Under the pieces are notes generated by a model. That model was not told the DNA's origin, made no database searches, and saw only the letters and a list, made by a program, of their open reading frames with translations. This document shows positions 17,755 to 26,614 of a DNA stretch of 64,000 nt, piece by piece. Position 1 is the first letter of the stretch; the number at the start of each line of letters is the position of its first letter. The translations under genes and the position numbers were made by a program. The DNA is from Mycobacterium szulgai (GTDB lineage Bacteria; Actinomycetota; Actinomycetes; Mycobacteriales; Mycobacteriaceae), in assembly GCF_002116635.1 (NCBI RefSeq), contig NZ_LQPW01000146.1, forward strand, positions 1 through 64,000. Direction: 5' to 3'.

Positions 17755-17893
17755 GCAGCCAGCTCTTGGCGGTCTCTGGGTCGGGTGCGATGTCGGAGGG
17801 CGGCTCGATCGGGTTGGCGCCGAACAGGTCTCGCGCCCGCAACAGCAGCGCGCGTACTTCGTCGAGTTGCTGCTGCAGCGCAGAATCGGCCAT
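17750..17893 (-). CDS. Candidate 47-aa small protein antisense in the Rv0028-Rv0029 gap
   Basis: An ATG at 17893 opens a 47-codon frame ending at TAG (17752-17750). It begins MADSALQQQLDEVRALLLRA and continues DLFGANPIEPPSDIAPDPET, ending KSWLL. The sequence reads like a folded helical protein with a Pro/Asp linker, and third codon positions are mostly G or C, as in real genes here. It occupies the gap between two plus-strand genes of the ESX block without overlapping their coding sequence. No Shine-Dalgarno is obvious. I do not recognise it. It could be a missed small gene or chance. Confidence 0.5.
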   Translation of the reverse strand: MADSALQQQLDEVRALLLRARDLFGANPIEPPSDIAPDPETAKSWLL

Positions 17894-17965
17894 GTGCTCA
17901 CGCTACCCAGGACGTATCAGCCACACAATTCACCGTCTGCGCACCCGATAACGGGCCGGTACGCT

Positions 17966-18838
17966 GTGCCGGTGGCGATCTTCGGTCGGAGGAGGGCGCG
18001 GCAGCGCCTTCGGAGGGCGACCCGAGAATCACTGCTGATTCCGACCTTCAGCTCTCGCCCGGATTGCACTCCTCAGGTGACGCCTGGCCTGGACCCTGCC
18101 GAACTGGCACCGAATGGCACCAGGAGCCCCGAGACGTCTCGGGGACATCGCGCCGACCTGGATAAGACTCAGGTGATGCCGGCCATCCGGGATGCGGAAG
18201 TCCCCGAGCCGCCGCAACCTGAACCGGAATCAGACGACGAGCGGCTGCTGCGGCTGCTGGTGTTCGTGGCGCGTCAAGAACCCCGGCTGAACTGGGTCGT
18301 CGGCGACTGCACCGACGGCACCACCGTCCTGGCTACCGACCTGGCCCACGGCTGGATCCCGCCGGGCATCGCGCTTCCCGAAGGTGTGCGGTTGTTGGCG
18401 CCCGGGCAGCGCACCGGTCGCGCCGCGGCGTGGATCGGCGCCGCGACGCGCTGCGCAACCTACAGTCCAGGCGCGCCAGCACGATGGCCCGCTGATGTCG
18501 TCGCGACCAAACCGTCAGCGCAGCCCTTCGAGTTGCCCATGGTCGAGGGACTGGGTCAGGAGCTGGGTGCGGCCACGCATCGGCGTGACGGGCTGCCCAA
18601 GATGGTGCACACGATGGCTAAGGTCGCGGCCGCCGGAACCGGTGTGGTGGAAGAGGAAGTCGATCTCCTGCGCGTGCACCTGGATACCTCTCGCTACCAG
18701 CTGCTGGCCCAGTATCCCGATGTCGATGCTGCGCAGTTGCTCAACTGTATGTTGCTCGCCGCAACCGCTGGCAGCGTCAGCAATGACGCGATAGCGGCGA
18801 ACTACCACTTCTCCTGGTTCACCAAACTCGGTCGCTGA
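17966..18838 (+). CDS. ESX-associated conserved protein, Rv0029-like (290 aa)
   Basis: This is a soluble protein with a basic N-terminus (IFGRRRARQRLRRATRESLL), a Pro-rich linker, then a C-terminal domain of about 200 residues beginning DDERLLRLLVFVARQEPRLNW. That region includes DLAHGWIPPGIALPEGVRLL and a terminal helical part. From memory it belongs with Rv2082 and Rv3899c, the latter lying next to ESX-2, which supports the ESX-2 assignment of the downstream eccB-eccC. The start is taken at GTG 17966; GTG 17972 is equally possible, and a longer frame upstream would run into the antisense small gene. Function unknown. Confidence 0.72.
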   Translation: MPVAIFGRRRARQRLRRATRESLLIPTFSSRPDCTPQVTPGLDPAELAPNGTRSPETSRGHRADLDKTQVMPAIRDAEVPEPPQPEPESDDERLLRLLVFVARQEPRLNWVVGDCTDGTTVLATDLAHGWIPPGIALPEGVRLLAPGQRTGRAAAWIGAATRCATYSPGAPARWPADVVATKPSAQPFELPMVEGLGQELGAATHRRDGLPKMVHTMAKVAAAGTGVVEEEVDLLRVHLDTSRYQLLAQYPDVDAAQLLNCMLLAATAGSVSNDAIAANYHFSWFTKLGR

Positions 18839-18888
18839 GTACGTCCTGTGGATGAATTGACGCTGGTGGGGGGCGTCGACATACTGTC

Positions 18889-19215
18889 ATGGTGTCGGGG
18901 TCGGGTCGCCAGGAATTGAGCGACCTCAGCGACCGGGACCTCGTCGAATCGGTTCTTCGTGAACTGAGCGAAGCGGCTGACAAGTGGGAAGCACTTGTCG
19001 CGCAGGCCGAGACCGTCACTTACAGCGTGGACTTGGGTGATATTCACGCTGTAGCAAATTCCGACGGCCGGTTGCTCGAGTTGACGCTGCATCCGGACGT
19101 GATGACCGGCTACGCCCATAGCGAGCTGGCCGACAGATTGAACCTCGCGATCGCAGCGCTGCGAGAAGAGGCAGAGGCCGAGAACCAGGCACGGTACGGC
19201 GGCCGTTTGCAGTGA
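18889..19215 (+). CDS. YbaB/EspL-like small protein, Rv0030-like (108 aa)
   Basis: This is a small helix-strand-helix protein. A first helix (VESVLRELSEAADKWEALVAQ) is followed by strands (TVTYSVDLGDIHAVANSDGRLLELTLHPDVM) and a last helix (LADRLNLAIAALREEAEAEN). That is the layout of the YbaB/EbfC family, which includes EspL of ESX-1. It is about the length of Rv0030 (109 aa). It lies 50 bases after the Rv0029-like gene and 54 before eccB. In M. tuberculosis the conserved block stops about here. Nucleoid binding or ESX chaperoning are both possible; neither is shown. Confidence 0.72.
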   Translation: MVSGSGRQELSDLSDRDLVESVLRELSEAADKWEALVAQAETVTYSVDLGDIHAVANSDGRLLELTLHPDVMTGYAHSELADRLNLAIAALREEAEAENQARYGGRLQ

Positions 19216-19269
19216 CATCGGTGCCGGTACGACAGACGGATTCGTATCGGCGCCGGAAGGAGAATGCCT

Positions 19270-20778
19270 GTGCCACTCAATCTGTCCAACCGAGATCAGA
19301 ATTCGGGGCACCTGTTCTACAACCGGCGGCTACGCGCTGCGATCACTCGGTTTTCGGTACGGATGAAGCACGACGACCGCAAACAGCAAGCGGCGGTAGC
19401 GCTTTCAATCGTCATCGTCGTGATTGGCGTCGGCTGGATGGCCCTGCTGCACGTGATGAAGCCCGCCGGCTTGATCGGGCAGTCGAACATCATCGGAAAC
19501 CGTGACACCGGCGCCATGTACGCAAGAATCAACGGGCGCCTTTATCCCGCGCTCAATCTCACCTCGGCGCGACTGGCAGTGGGCAGTGCCGCAACCCCGA
19601 CCTGGGTGACGGCCGGCGAAATCGCGAAGTACCCGACCGGCCCGATCGTCGGCATCCCCGGGGTGCCGGACAGTCTGCCGGTTACCGCCGGCACCGTATC
19701 GGCATGGTCGGTTTGCGACACCGCGCAAACCGGGGGAGCCACCCGCAGCGGCGGAACCACTCCGGTGGTAACCGCGATCGCGGGCCAACTCTCGCCGCTG
19801 GGCCGGGCTGTGGCGCTGGGCCCCAAGCAAGCAATTCTGGTCACCCACAGAGGCGCAACGTATGTGATCTGGGGCGGGCAACGGTCCCGCATCGACCCGA
19901 CCGACCGTTCGGTGACGTTCAATCTTGGCCTCGATCCCGGGCTGACCTACCCGGTCGAAATCTCCAACGCGCTGTTCGACGCGATGCCCTCCACCGAACC
20001 CATTGTGCTGCCGGCAATTCCGGAGTCCGGCACACCATCGCAATGGCTGCCCGGCGCCAAGGTGGGTAGTGTGCTCGAGTCCCGCGATGCCAATGGCGCC
20101 GTCAACGGCTTCTACGTGTTGCTGCCCGGTGGAATGCAGAAGATCAGCAGCTTTGTCGCAGACCTGTTGCGTACCGGCGATTCTCAGGGGTCGACAACGC
20201 CAACGCTGATAGCTCCGGACAAGCTCATTCAGATACCGGTCGTCGACGTGATCGACGTTGACTACTATCCATCCGGCAAGCTGGAATTTGTTGATACGGC
20301 AGCCAATCCGGTGACCTGCGTGGGCTGGGAGAAGCAGTCCAGCGACCCCCAGGCCCGGATCACCGTTTTCACCGGCCGCGGCCTGCCGGTTCCGATCGGC
20401 ATGGATTCGAGGTTGGTGCAACTGGTTCGGGACGACCGCAATCCCGACTCCGCCGAAGCCCACCAGACCCTGGTCTTGCCCGGAGCGGCTAATTTCATAG
20501 CGACGACGAGCGGTGTGGCCACCGCCCAGAGCCGGGAAAGTTTGTATTGGCTTTCGCCGCAAGGCGTTCGGTACGGCATTCAGTCGGACCAGCCGACACT
20601 GCGGGCACTTGGACTGGATCCGCGTTTCGCGGTCCAAGCGCCGTGGCCGATCGTGCGTACCTTCGCACCCGGCCCCGCCATCAGCCGCGACGCCGCTCTG
20701 GTCGCGCGCGACGTCGTCCCGGCGGGCGGCGTGGTCGCGCCCATTCCCGATTCCAACCAGACCAACGGCGGGGGCTAG
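19270..20778 (+). CDS. eccB: Type VII secretion membrane protein EccB, ESX-2-like (502 aa)
   Basis: EccB is a core component of the ESX membrane complex with one transmembrane helix and a large periplasmic domain. The N-terminus NLSNRDQNSGHLFYNRRLR precedes a hydrophobic segment at about residues 44-63 (AVALSIVIVVIGVGWMALL). Then comes the hallmark GRLYPALNLTSARLAVG and a long periplasmic domain containing WSVCDTA and a second conserved Cys (VTCVGWEKQ). GTG 19270 is preferred to ATG 19264 because AAGGAG lies 8-9 bases ahead of it and the product then begins MPLNLSNRDQ, like EccB2 as I remember it. It is followed 2 bases later by eccC. Confidence 0.9.
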   Translation: MPLNLSNRDQNSGHLFYNRRLRAAITRFSVRMKHDDRKQQAAVALSIVIVVIGVGWMALLHVMKPAGLIGQSNIIGNRDTGAMYARINGRLYPALNLTSARLAVGSAATPTWVTAGEIAKYPTGPIVGIPGVPDSLPVTAGTVSAWSVCDTAQTGGATRSGGTTPVVTAIAGQLSPLGRAVALGPKQAILVTHRGATYVIWGGQRSRIDPTDRSVTFNLGLDPGLTYPVEISNALFDAMPSTEPIVLPAIPESGTPSQWLPGAKVGSVLESRDANGAVNGFYVLLPGGMQKISSFVADLLRTGDSQGSTTPTLIAPDKLIQIPVVDVIDVDYYPSGKLEFVDTAANPVTCVGWEKQSSDPQARITVFTGRGLPVPIGMDSRLVQLVRDDRNPDSAEAHQTLVLPGAANFIATTSGVATAQSRESLYWLSPQGVRYGIQSDQPTLRALGLDPRFAVQAPWPIVRTFAPGPAISRDAALVARDVVPAGGVVAPIPDSNQTNGGG

Positions 20779-20780
20779 AC

Positions 20781-23700
20781 ATGTCGAAACGTGGCTTCGT
20801 TCGCGGCAAGCGCAAGCTGGCGTCGGACGTTCCGCCGGTGCGCGTGGCGGTCCCTGCGCCGCTGGCATTGCCGGAGCGGGAACCGCGAAACATCATGCTG
20901 ATGATCGCTCTTCCGGCGCTGCTGATCGGGATCGTCGGCACCCTGGTGGTGATGTACGCATCGGGTATCCGGTCGCTGCAGTCGGGGTTTTTTCCGATGG
21001 TCGGCCTGGTCGGTTTCGGGACGTTGATGTTCGGCGGCCGGTTCGGTCGTGGGCGCCGGATCAGTTGGGGCGAACAGGAAAAGCAACGCCGCAGTTATCT
21101 GCGCCAGCTCGATGAGGACCGCGACGATGTCCAGCGCGCCGCCCAGGAACAGCGACGCAGCCAGTTGTACGTGCACGGTGATCCGCAGCAGCTTGACACC
21201 GTGATCGGGGGCCCGCGAATGTGGGAACGGCGCGCGACGGATTCGGACTTTCTCGACGTCCGCCTCGGCATCGGGGTGCAGCAGGCCAGCGAGTCCGCGG
21301 TCACCTTGCAGTGGCCTGACGTTCCGGTCGGTGAAGAGCTCGAACCGGTAACCGGTGGCGCGCTGCGGGATTTCATCATCGAGCAGAGCAAGATTCGCGG
21401 GATCGGCAAGGTGCTCAGTCTGCGGTCCAAACCCGGCTTCAGTTTCATCGGCGAGGATCCCGGCGAACTGCATGCCCTGGTCCGTTCGGTCCTGTGTTCG
21501 CTCGCGGTGTATCACAGCCCCAACGACGTAAAGCTGATGGTCGTCACCCGCCATCCGGAGCTCTGGTCGTGGCTGGTGTGGTTGCCGCACAACCAGCACG
21601 ACGAGATGTTCGATGCGTGCGGGCTGCGCCGGCTGGTGTTCGCCTCCCCCACGGAGCTGGAGGACGCGCTCGACGCTGAACTGCACCGCAAGGGCCGCGG
21701 CCCGTGGACGCCGCCGGTCGGGGCCAGTCCCACATCGATGCCGTCGCCGATCGAGACGTCCACCGGGCTAGTGCTGGGCCCGCACTGGGTCATCGTCGAC
21801 GACAACGTGGGTACGCCCGAGCAATGGGAAGGCGTGACTGGACAGAAAGGCATGACCGGTATCACGGTGTTGCGGTTGGCAACTCGCGTCGGCGTTGGCG
21901 TCGGGTTCGCTGACGAAACCGAGTGTTTCACGCTGCGCGAAGGCCGATTGATGCATCGCGACACGTTCTACGCGGTGGCCGATATGCTCGCCGACAGCAC
22001 CGCCAACCGCTACGCGCGGGCGCTGGCCCGCTGGTCGCCGATGAGCGCCGGAGAGTTGTCCGAAACCGACAGCCAGGGCGGGGAATTGCTGCGGGCGCTG
22101 GGCATCGCCGATCCTCGGGAGCTCGATGTCGACAGGCTGTGGGGGGAAAGCCGCGGCCGGGGTGATCCGAAATGGGCGATGGTCCCCGTCGGCGTCAGGC
22201 AAGGCGGCGAACTCCAGTATATTATTCTGCGCGCCAAGGATTTTGGTGGTTACGGATTCCACTCCGTGGTGATCGGTACGTCTGGTTCCGGTAAATCCGA
22301 GTACTTCTTGTCGTTGTGCAGCGGCATCGCGCTGACGCATTCGCCGGAGACCTTCATCGTGATCTTCGTCGACATGAAGTTCGAGTCGGCCGCACAGGAT
22401 CTGCAGGGTTTCCCGCATGTCGCGGGCTCCCTGTCCAACCTCGGCAAAGACGACCGTCACCTCGCCGAACGGATGCGCAAAGCCATCAACGGCGAGATCG
22501 CCAGGCGATATCGGCTTTTCAAGAATGCCGGAGCCCGGGACGCCAACGAATACGAGGAGATGCGGCTGGCCGGGCGCGACCTGGAGCCGGTGCCCATCCT
22601 ACTGGTGATCATCGATGAGTATCTCGAGTTGTTCATCCACCACCCGGAGTGGATCGATCTGGTGATCCACATCGGGCAGGAGGGTCGCGGCTGCAACGTC
22701 TTCTTCACCCTCGGCGGCCAGCGACTGGATTTGTCTTCGCTGAGTAAGGCGAAGAGCAACATCGCTTTTCGGGTGGCGCTGCGGGCCGAGACCGCAGAAG
22801 ACTCCCGTGATGTCATCGGCAGCGACGCCGCTCTGCATCTGCCGTCGAAGGAGAACGGCTACGGGCTGCTGAAGGTTGGTCCCCGCGATCTGGATCAGTT
22901 CCGCTGCTTCTACGTCTCGGCACCGTTCGTCGTGCCGAAGCGGGTGGTCGATGTGAATAAGACTGTGGCCGTGAGCTTTTCCCAGCCGCGCGCCTACACC
23001 TGGGCCTACCAGCCGCTGAGTGAGGCTGACAGCGCGGCGTTGGCCACGGCTGACGAACCCGAAGAGCCCGATGAATTCCTCTTCCATTCCGACGGCTTTC
23101 GCAAGAAGAAGCTCGTCGACGTCATCCGGGACTCGCTGCTCTCACACCCCGCGCGACCGCCGCACCAAATCTGGCTTCCTCCTTTGGAAGTCAGGGAGCC
23201 GATCGACACGTTGGTGGCGCGCTGGCGTGGCAAACAATGGAACGTCGACTACGGCAACAACCCGGGCCTCGTTCTTCCGGTTGGGATCGTAGACATTCCC
23301 GAGGAACACACCCAGCGAGTGCACGCGCTTGACGCCGAGATGGACAACATCATGGTGGTTGCCACCGCGCAGCGCGGCAAGTCCACCACGCTGATGACGT
23401 TGATGACCGCTGCGGCATTGATGTACCGGCCCGAACGGGTGACGTTCTTTTGTATTGGGGCGTCGTTGTATCCGGTTGAAGGACTGCCGCACGTGGCCTC
23501 GGTGGTGAGCCCGACCGACAGCGAGGGAGTGTCCCGAACCATCGCCTCGATCGAGGGATTGATCCTGGCGCGTGAGGCCTCATTCAAGAGGTACCAAATC
23601 GACATCTCCGAATTTCGGGAGCGACGGTTCGGTGGCGATGGTGTGGACCGGCCTGCGGGCACCGACCCCGATGACAAGTTCGGCGATGTCTTCCTGGTCA

Positions 23701-24866
23701 TCGACAACTTCAGTGACCTCTACGACAAGGACGCCGCGATGGGCGAGCGGGCCATCGCGATCGCCCGCCAGGGCCTGTCATATGGAGTGCACATCATGAC
23801 CAGTGCCACCGCCTGGTTGGTGGGCCAGAAGCAGCAACTGGTCAACGTGTCCAACGCCCGGATCCAGCTGAGGTTGAGCAACCCCGACGAAACGCAGATG
23901 GGTGAAGGTTTCGAGCGTAAGAAGGCCGCCCGCAACACGCTGGACCGGCCCGGTTTCGGCGTTACCCGGGACGGCTTCGAGCTGCTGGTCGGGGTGCCCG
24001 AGATCATCGACGTGGCTGGTGAACGAGTGGCGACGCGTGACGTCGGTCCGCGAATCGCCGGACTGACCGGCGCCGGACGGGTGGAAAGCCTGGCCCGGTT
24101 GCCGGGGCGGGTTCCGCTCAGCGAGGTGATGAGCGCGTTCGCGGGCACCGCCGAGGCCGCCGACCCGTTGAACCTACCCTTCGGGATCGGCGAAACCGCG
24201 CTGCAACCCGCGGTGCTGCCGACCCGAGTGGCGCCGAACATGTTGATCGTCGGCCGCCAATTGTGCGGTAAGACAACGACTTTGGCTGTTTTCGGCCAGG
24301 CGATCGTCAGCCGGTTCACCCCCGAACAGGCCCAGGTCACCATCATCGATCCCAAGACTTCGCTGATCGGCAAGATTCAGGGCGATCACGTGCGGGCCTA
24401 CGCCTACACCGCCGACGACATCGACACGGTAATCGGAGAATTGGCCCAGATCCTGCGTGATCGCCTTCCTCCTTCGGGCCTGAGCCAGGAAGAGCTGCTC
24501 AACCGTAGCAACTGGGAGGGCCCGCACCATTTCATCCTGATTGACGACGAACAAGAGCTGCGACCACATGGTGTGGTCGGCAAGGGTGCGGCTACGGCGC
24601 CGCTGTGGGGCCTGATCGAGCGCGGGCGCGAGATCGGTCTGCACGTAATCGCTTCGCGCCTGCCCGGCAACTGGGCGGGCGTGTCGGTAACCAACCCGTT
24701 CCTGCAGAAGATGACGGGCTCTCGAGCGCCGACTTTGTTCATGGACAACGACCCCGCGGCGGTCAAGGTGTTCGGTAGGACCAGCGCCCAGCAGCTGCCG
24801 CCCGGGCGTGGTCTGCTGGTCACCACAGACGGGGTGATGGAAGGGGTGCTGGTAGGAGACCCGTAA
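20781..24866 (+). CDS. eccC: Type VII secretion ATPase EccC, single-chain, ESX-2-like (1361 aa)
   Basis: This is the motor ATPase of an ESX system, which recognises and energises substrates. Two transmembrane helices (about 36-60 and 69-86) are followed by three FtsK/SpoIIIE-type domains. All three Walker A lysines are present: Lys505 (GTSGSGKSE), Lys867 (TAQRGKSTT) and Lys1164 (QLCGKTTT). The first domain has the catalytic acidic pair Asp612-Glu613 (VIIDEYLEL). The others read IDNF and IDDE, the usual degenerate forms. ESX-1 splits this gene into eccCa/eccCb; the fused form fits ESX-2, -3 or -5. The ATG start is 2 bases after eccB. It looks fully functional, not a relic. Confidence 0.93.
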   Translation: MSKRGFVRGKRKLASDVPPVRVAVPAPLALPEREPRNIMLMIALPALLIGIVGTLVVMYASGIRSLQSGFFPMVGLVGFGTLMFGGRFGRGRRISWGEQEKQRRSYLRQLDEDRDDVQRAAQEQRRSQLYVHGDPQQLDTVIGGPRMWERRATDSDFLDVRLGIGVQQASESAVTLQWPDVPVGEELEPVTGGALRDFIIEQSKIRGIGKVLSLRSKPGFSFIGEDPGELHALVRSVLCSLAVYHSPNDVKLMVVTRHPELWSWLVWLPHNQHDEMFDACGLRRLVFASPTELEDALDAELHRKGRGPWTPPVGASPTSMPSPIETSTGLVLGPHWVIVDDNVGTPEQWEGVTGQKGMTGITVLRLATRVGVGVGFADETECFTLREGRLMHRDTFYAVADMLADSTANRYARALARWSPMSAGELSETDSQGGELLRALGIADPRELDVDRLWGESRGRGDPKWAMVPVGVRQGGELQYIILRAKDFGGYGFHSVVIGTSGSGKSEYFLSLCSGIALTHSPETFIVIFVDMKFESAAQDLQGFPHVAGSLSNLGKDDRHLAERMRKAINGEIARRYRLFKNAGARDANEYEEMRLAGRDLEPVPILLVIIDEYLELFIHHPEWIDLVIHIGQEGRGCNVFFTLGGQRLDLSSLSKAKSNIAFRVALRAETAEDSRDVIGSDAALHLPSKENGYGLLKVGPRDLDQFRCFYVSAPFVVPKRVVDVNKTVAVSFSQPRAYTWAYQPLSEADSAALATADEPEEPDEFLFHSDGFRKKKLVDVIRDSLLSHPARPPHQIWLPPLEVREPIDTLVARWRGKQWNVDYGNNPGLVLPVGIVDIPEEHTQRVHALDAEMDNIMVVATAQRGKSTTLMTLMTAAALMYRPERVTFFCIGASLYPVEGLPHVASVVSPTDSEGVSRTIASIEGLILAREASFKRYQIDISEFRERRFGGDGVDRPAGTDPDDKFGDVFLVIDNFSDLYDKDAAMGERAIAIARQGLSYGVHIMTSATAWLVGQKQQLVNVSNARIQLRLSNPDETQMGEGFERKKAARNTLDRPGFGVTRDGFELLVGVPEIIDVAGERVATRDVGPRIAGLTGAGRVESLARLPGRVPLSEVMSAFAGTAEAADPLNLPFGIGETALQPAVLPTRVAPNMLIVGRQLCGKTTTLAVFGQAIVSRFTPEQAQVTIIDPKTSLIGKIQGDHVRAYAYTADDIDTVIGELAQILRDRLPPSGLSQEELLNRSNWEGPHHFILIDDEQELRPHGVVGKGAATAPLWGLIERGREIGLHVIASRLPGNWAGVSVTNPFLQKMTGSRAPTLFMDNDPAAVKVFGRTSAQQLPPGRGLLVTTDGVMEGVLVGDP

Positions 24867-24954
24867 ACCTGAATCGACAGCCGGCGGGACCGAATTTAAA
24901 CTCAGACCGCTCTGCTAGGGCGGGCGATTTGTGCGATTGGATATGGAGGCGAGT

Positions 24955-25260
24955 ATGGGTGGCCTGTTCGGGATGGTTCCGGGCGCCGTTGATATGTCGG
25001 CGGCCGCGGAGGCCGGAATCAGCGAGGAGATGGCGGCCACCACAGCTGCCGGCGCAGCCGCGCTCACCGGGGTGATGCCGATGGCGCCTGACGCTGATTC
25101 GATGGAGTTTGCGGCCGCGCTCAACGCCGCCGGAGCCGCCTATCTGGCCAGCGCCGGCGAGCACGTCGGGCAGCGGGCAGCGTTCTCAGGTGCACAAGGC
25201 CTGGCGTCGGCAACGACTCTGGCCGCCGAGGCGGCTCGCGCAGCGGCCAGCGCGCTTTAG
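24955..25260 (+). CDS. PE-family protein (101 aa)
   Basis: This is a short PE-type helical hairpin with no extended C-terminal domain, the type paired with ESX loci. The Pro-Glu motif reads PG (MVPGAVDMSAAAEAG) instead of PE. The expected YxxxD/E export signal is altered: after AAYLASAGEH the Glu is at +6, not +4. The ATG at 24955 follows GGAGG with 5-base spacing; in-frame GTG 24931 and ATG 24943 lack one. It lies 88 bases after eccC and 12 before the PPE gene, the standard order of ESX-2 (eccC-PE36-PPE69). Export competence is uncertain because both signature motifs are off-consensus. Confidence 0.82.
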   Translation: MGGLFGMVPGAVDMSAAAEAGISEEMAATTAAGAAALTGVMPMAPDADSMEFAAALNAAGAAYLASAGEHVGQRAAFSGAQGLASATTLAAEAARAAASAL

Positions 25261-25272
25261 TAGGCGTACTTC

Positions 25273-26454
25273 ATGCCCGATCCACGTTGGACCGGCCCAC
25301 CCGAACTCGTCGCGACGATCTTCGAGGCCGGCTCCCCCGCCTCGGTGATCGCCAACAACGTCGTATGGGTCGCCGAGACCGCCAATAAGGAACTGTCAGC
25401 GGGCCTGTCCACGGTGACCAGCTTGGCCATGGCCACGCAGTGGCAGGGCGTGGGCGCGGTCGCCTCGATGGTGACCGCTACGGGACTCAACGCCGGTCTG
25501 CAGACGCTGGTGGGGTGGACCGCGGAAAAGATCGGTATCACCCAAGCGGCCGTGGAGGCCTTCACCATAGCGAGGTCTTCGGTGATCCCGTCGGTGGTCT
25601 CGACGACAAACCGCGCCGAAACGGCGGTGTTGAATGCCACCAACTTCCTCGGCATCAATACCCCGGCAATCGCCGAGCGTGAGGGTGAGTACTTCGGCGA
25701 GCATTGGCCGCACAACTCGAGTATCGGCTGGGCCTATTCGGGAGCGCTGAGCGCCCTGATCGCGGCGTTGACGGTCCCGCCCCCGGTTGCGCCGATGGGC
25801 GCGTCGCCGGCCGCCCCGGCGGCTGCGGCCGAAACGGTGGCCCAATCGGCGGCACAGTCCGGCATGAACAACGCCGTGCAAGCCACGGGTCAAGCCGCGC
25901 AGACCGCAGGGCAGACGGCATCCTCTCCCGCCGATGCGACGGGGCAGCTCAGTTCCTTGATGCAGCAACCCATGCAGATGCTGTCGAGTGCCACCGAGCC
26001 GCTGAAACAGTTAGCCCAAATGCCGATGCAAGCGATGCAGGGCTTCAGCAGTCTGCCGCAGAGCATGATGCAGGCGATGGGCGGAATGTTTCCGACGGGC
26101 AGCGGGGCTTCGGGTGCCGCGACCGCCGTCGCGGAACCGGTCGCCGCTGTCGGCGGTACCGCAGGCGGCGCTGCAGGCGGTGGCGGGGGCGGCGCCTTCC
26201 CGGGCGCTGGACTGACCAGCTATACGCGGCCCACCAGCAGCTTCGAACCGGGTGGCCGGCCGACCAGCCTGCGAGCCGGTGTGCTCAATGCCGCCGAGGT
26301 CCGGGGTCCCACTGCCTCGGCCGGGATGGGTGGTTCTGCAATGCCGATGTCGCCGGCGGGCATGCTGGGCCGCGCCAACGGCGCAGCTGGCGACAAAGAG
26401 CCCGTGACACGCGCGCGTGTGGTGGTCGAGGGCGACCCGATCGACTCGCGGTAG
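25273..26454 (+). CDS. PPE-family protein (393 aa)
   Basis: The N-terminal 180 residues are a PPE domain: WTGPPEL near residue 9, the WxG-like QWQGVG turn near 57, and long helices containing WTAEKIGITQAAVEAF. A Ser/Ala/Gln-rich middle with repeated QSAAQ/QAAQTAGQ blocks and Met-rich PMQMLSS/PMQAMQG follows. A Gly-rich linker and a C-terminal segment (SYTRPTSSFEPGGRP) end it. It would form a heterodimer with the adjacent PE protein. It is the last gene of the block. No esxB/esxA-type pair or espG chaperone follows, and a strong terminator comes next. Confidence 0.9.
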   Translation: MPDPRWTGPPELVATIFEAGSPASVIANNVVWVAETANKELSAGLSTVTSLAMATQWQGVGAVASMVTATGLNAGLQTLVGWTAEKIGITQAAVEAFTIARSSVIPSVVSTTNRAETAVLNATNFLGINTPAIAEREGEYFGEHWPHNSSIGWAYSGALSALIAALTVPPPVAPMGASPAAPAAAAETVAQSAAQSGMNNAVQATGQAAQTAGQTASSPADATGQLSSLMQQPMQMLSSATEPLKQLAQMPMQAMQGFSSLPQSMMQAMGGMFPTGSGASGAATAVAEPVAAVGGTAGGAAGGGGGGAFPGAGLTSYTRPTSSFEPGGRPTSLRAGVLNAAEVRGPTASAGMGGSAMPMSPAGMLGRANGAAGDKEPVTRARVVVEGDPIDSR

Positions 26455-26511
26455 TCCGTCGTCACATTAGCCCCAACCGGCACGTGTGCCTCTTACCTGT
26501 TCGGATGCCTG

Positions 26512-26561
26512 TTTGCCCGCCTCCGAGCGACACGAAAAGCTGTCGCTCAGAGGCGGGCAAA
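26512..26561. terminator. 21-bp-stem bidirectional terminator hairpin
   Basis: An inverted repeat has arms 26512-26532 and 26541-26561, with one mismatch in 21 pairs and an 8-base loop (CGAAAAGC). The arms start TTTGCCCGCC and end GGCGGGCAAA, so each strand ends in a short A/T run. It lies between convergent PPE and Rv0036c-like genes and can terminate both. Confidence 0.85.
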
Positions 26562-26614
26562 AGACTGGCCACTCCAGCTCGGGGCCACTGTGGCGGATGT
26601 GACAAGCCCACTCA

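Noticed and set aside
20547..20780. An N-terminal extension of EccC reading back into eccB
   Set aside because: The added residues are Arg-rich shadow sequence in another frame of eccB. ATG 20781, 2 bases after the eccB stop, gives the normal EccC start with two membrane helices.
19270..26454. Assignment of the eccB-eccC-PE-PPE block to an ESX-1 duplicate (as in the ESX-6 region of M. marinum)
   Set aside because: EccC is a single chain instead of the split EccCa/EccCb of ESX-1, and the EccB N-terminus reads like EccB2. No esxB/esxA copies follow. A phylogeny is still needed.
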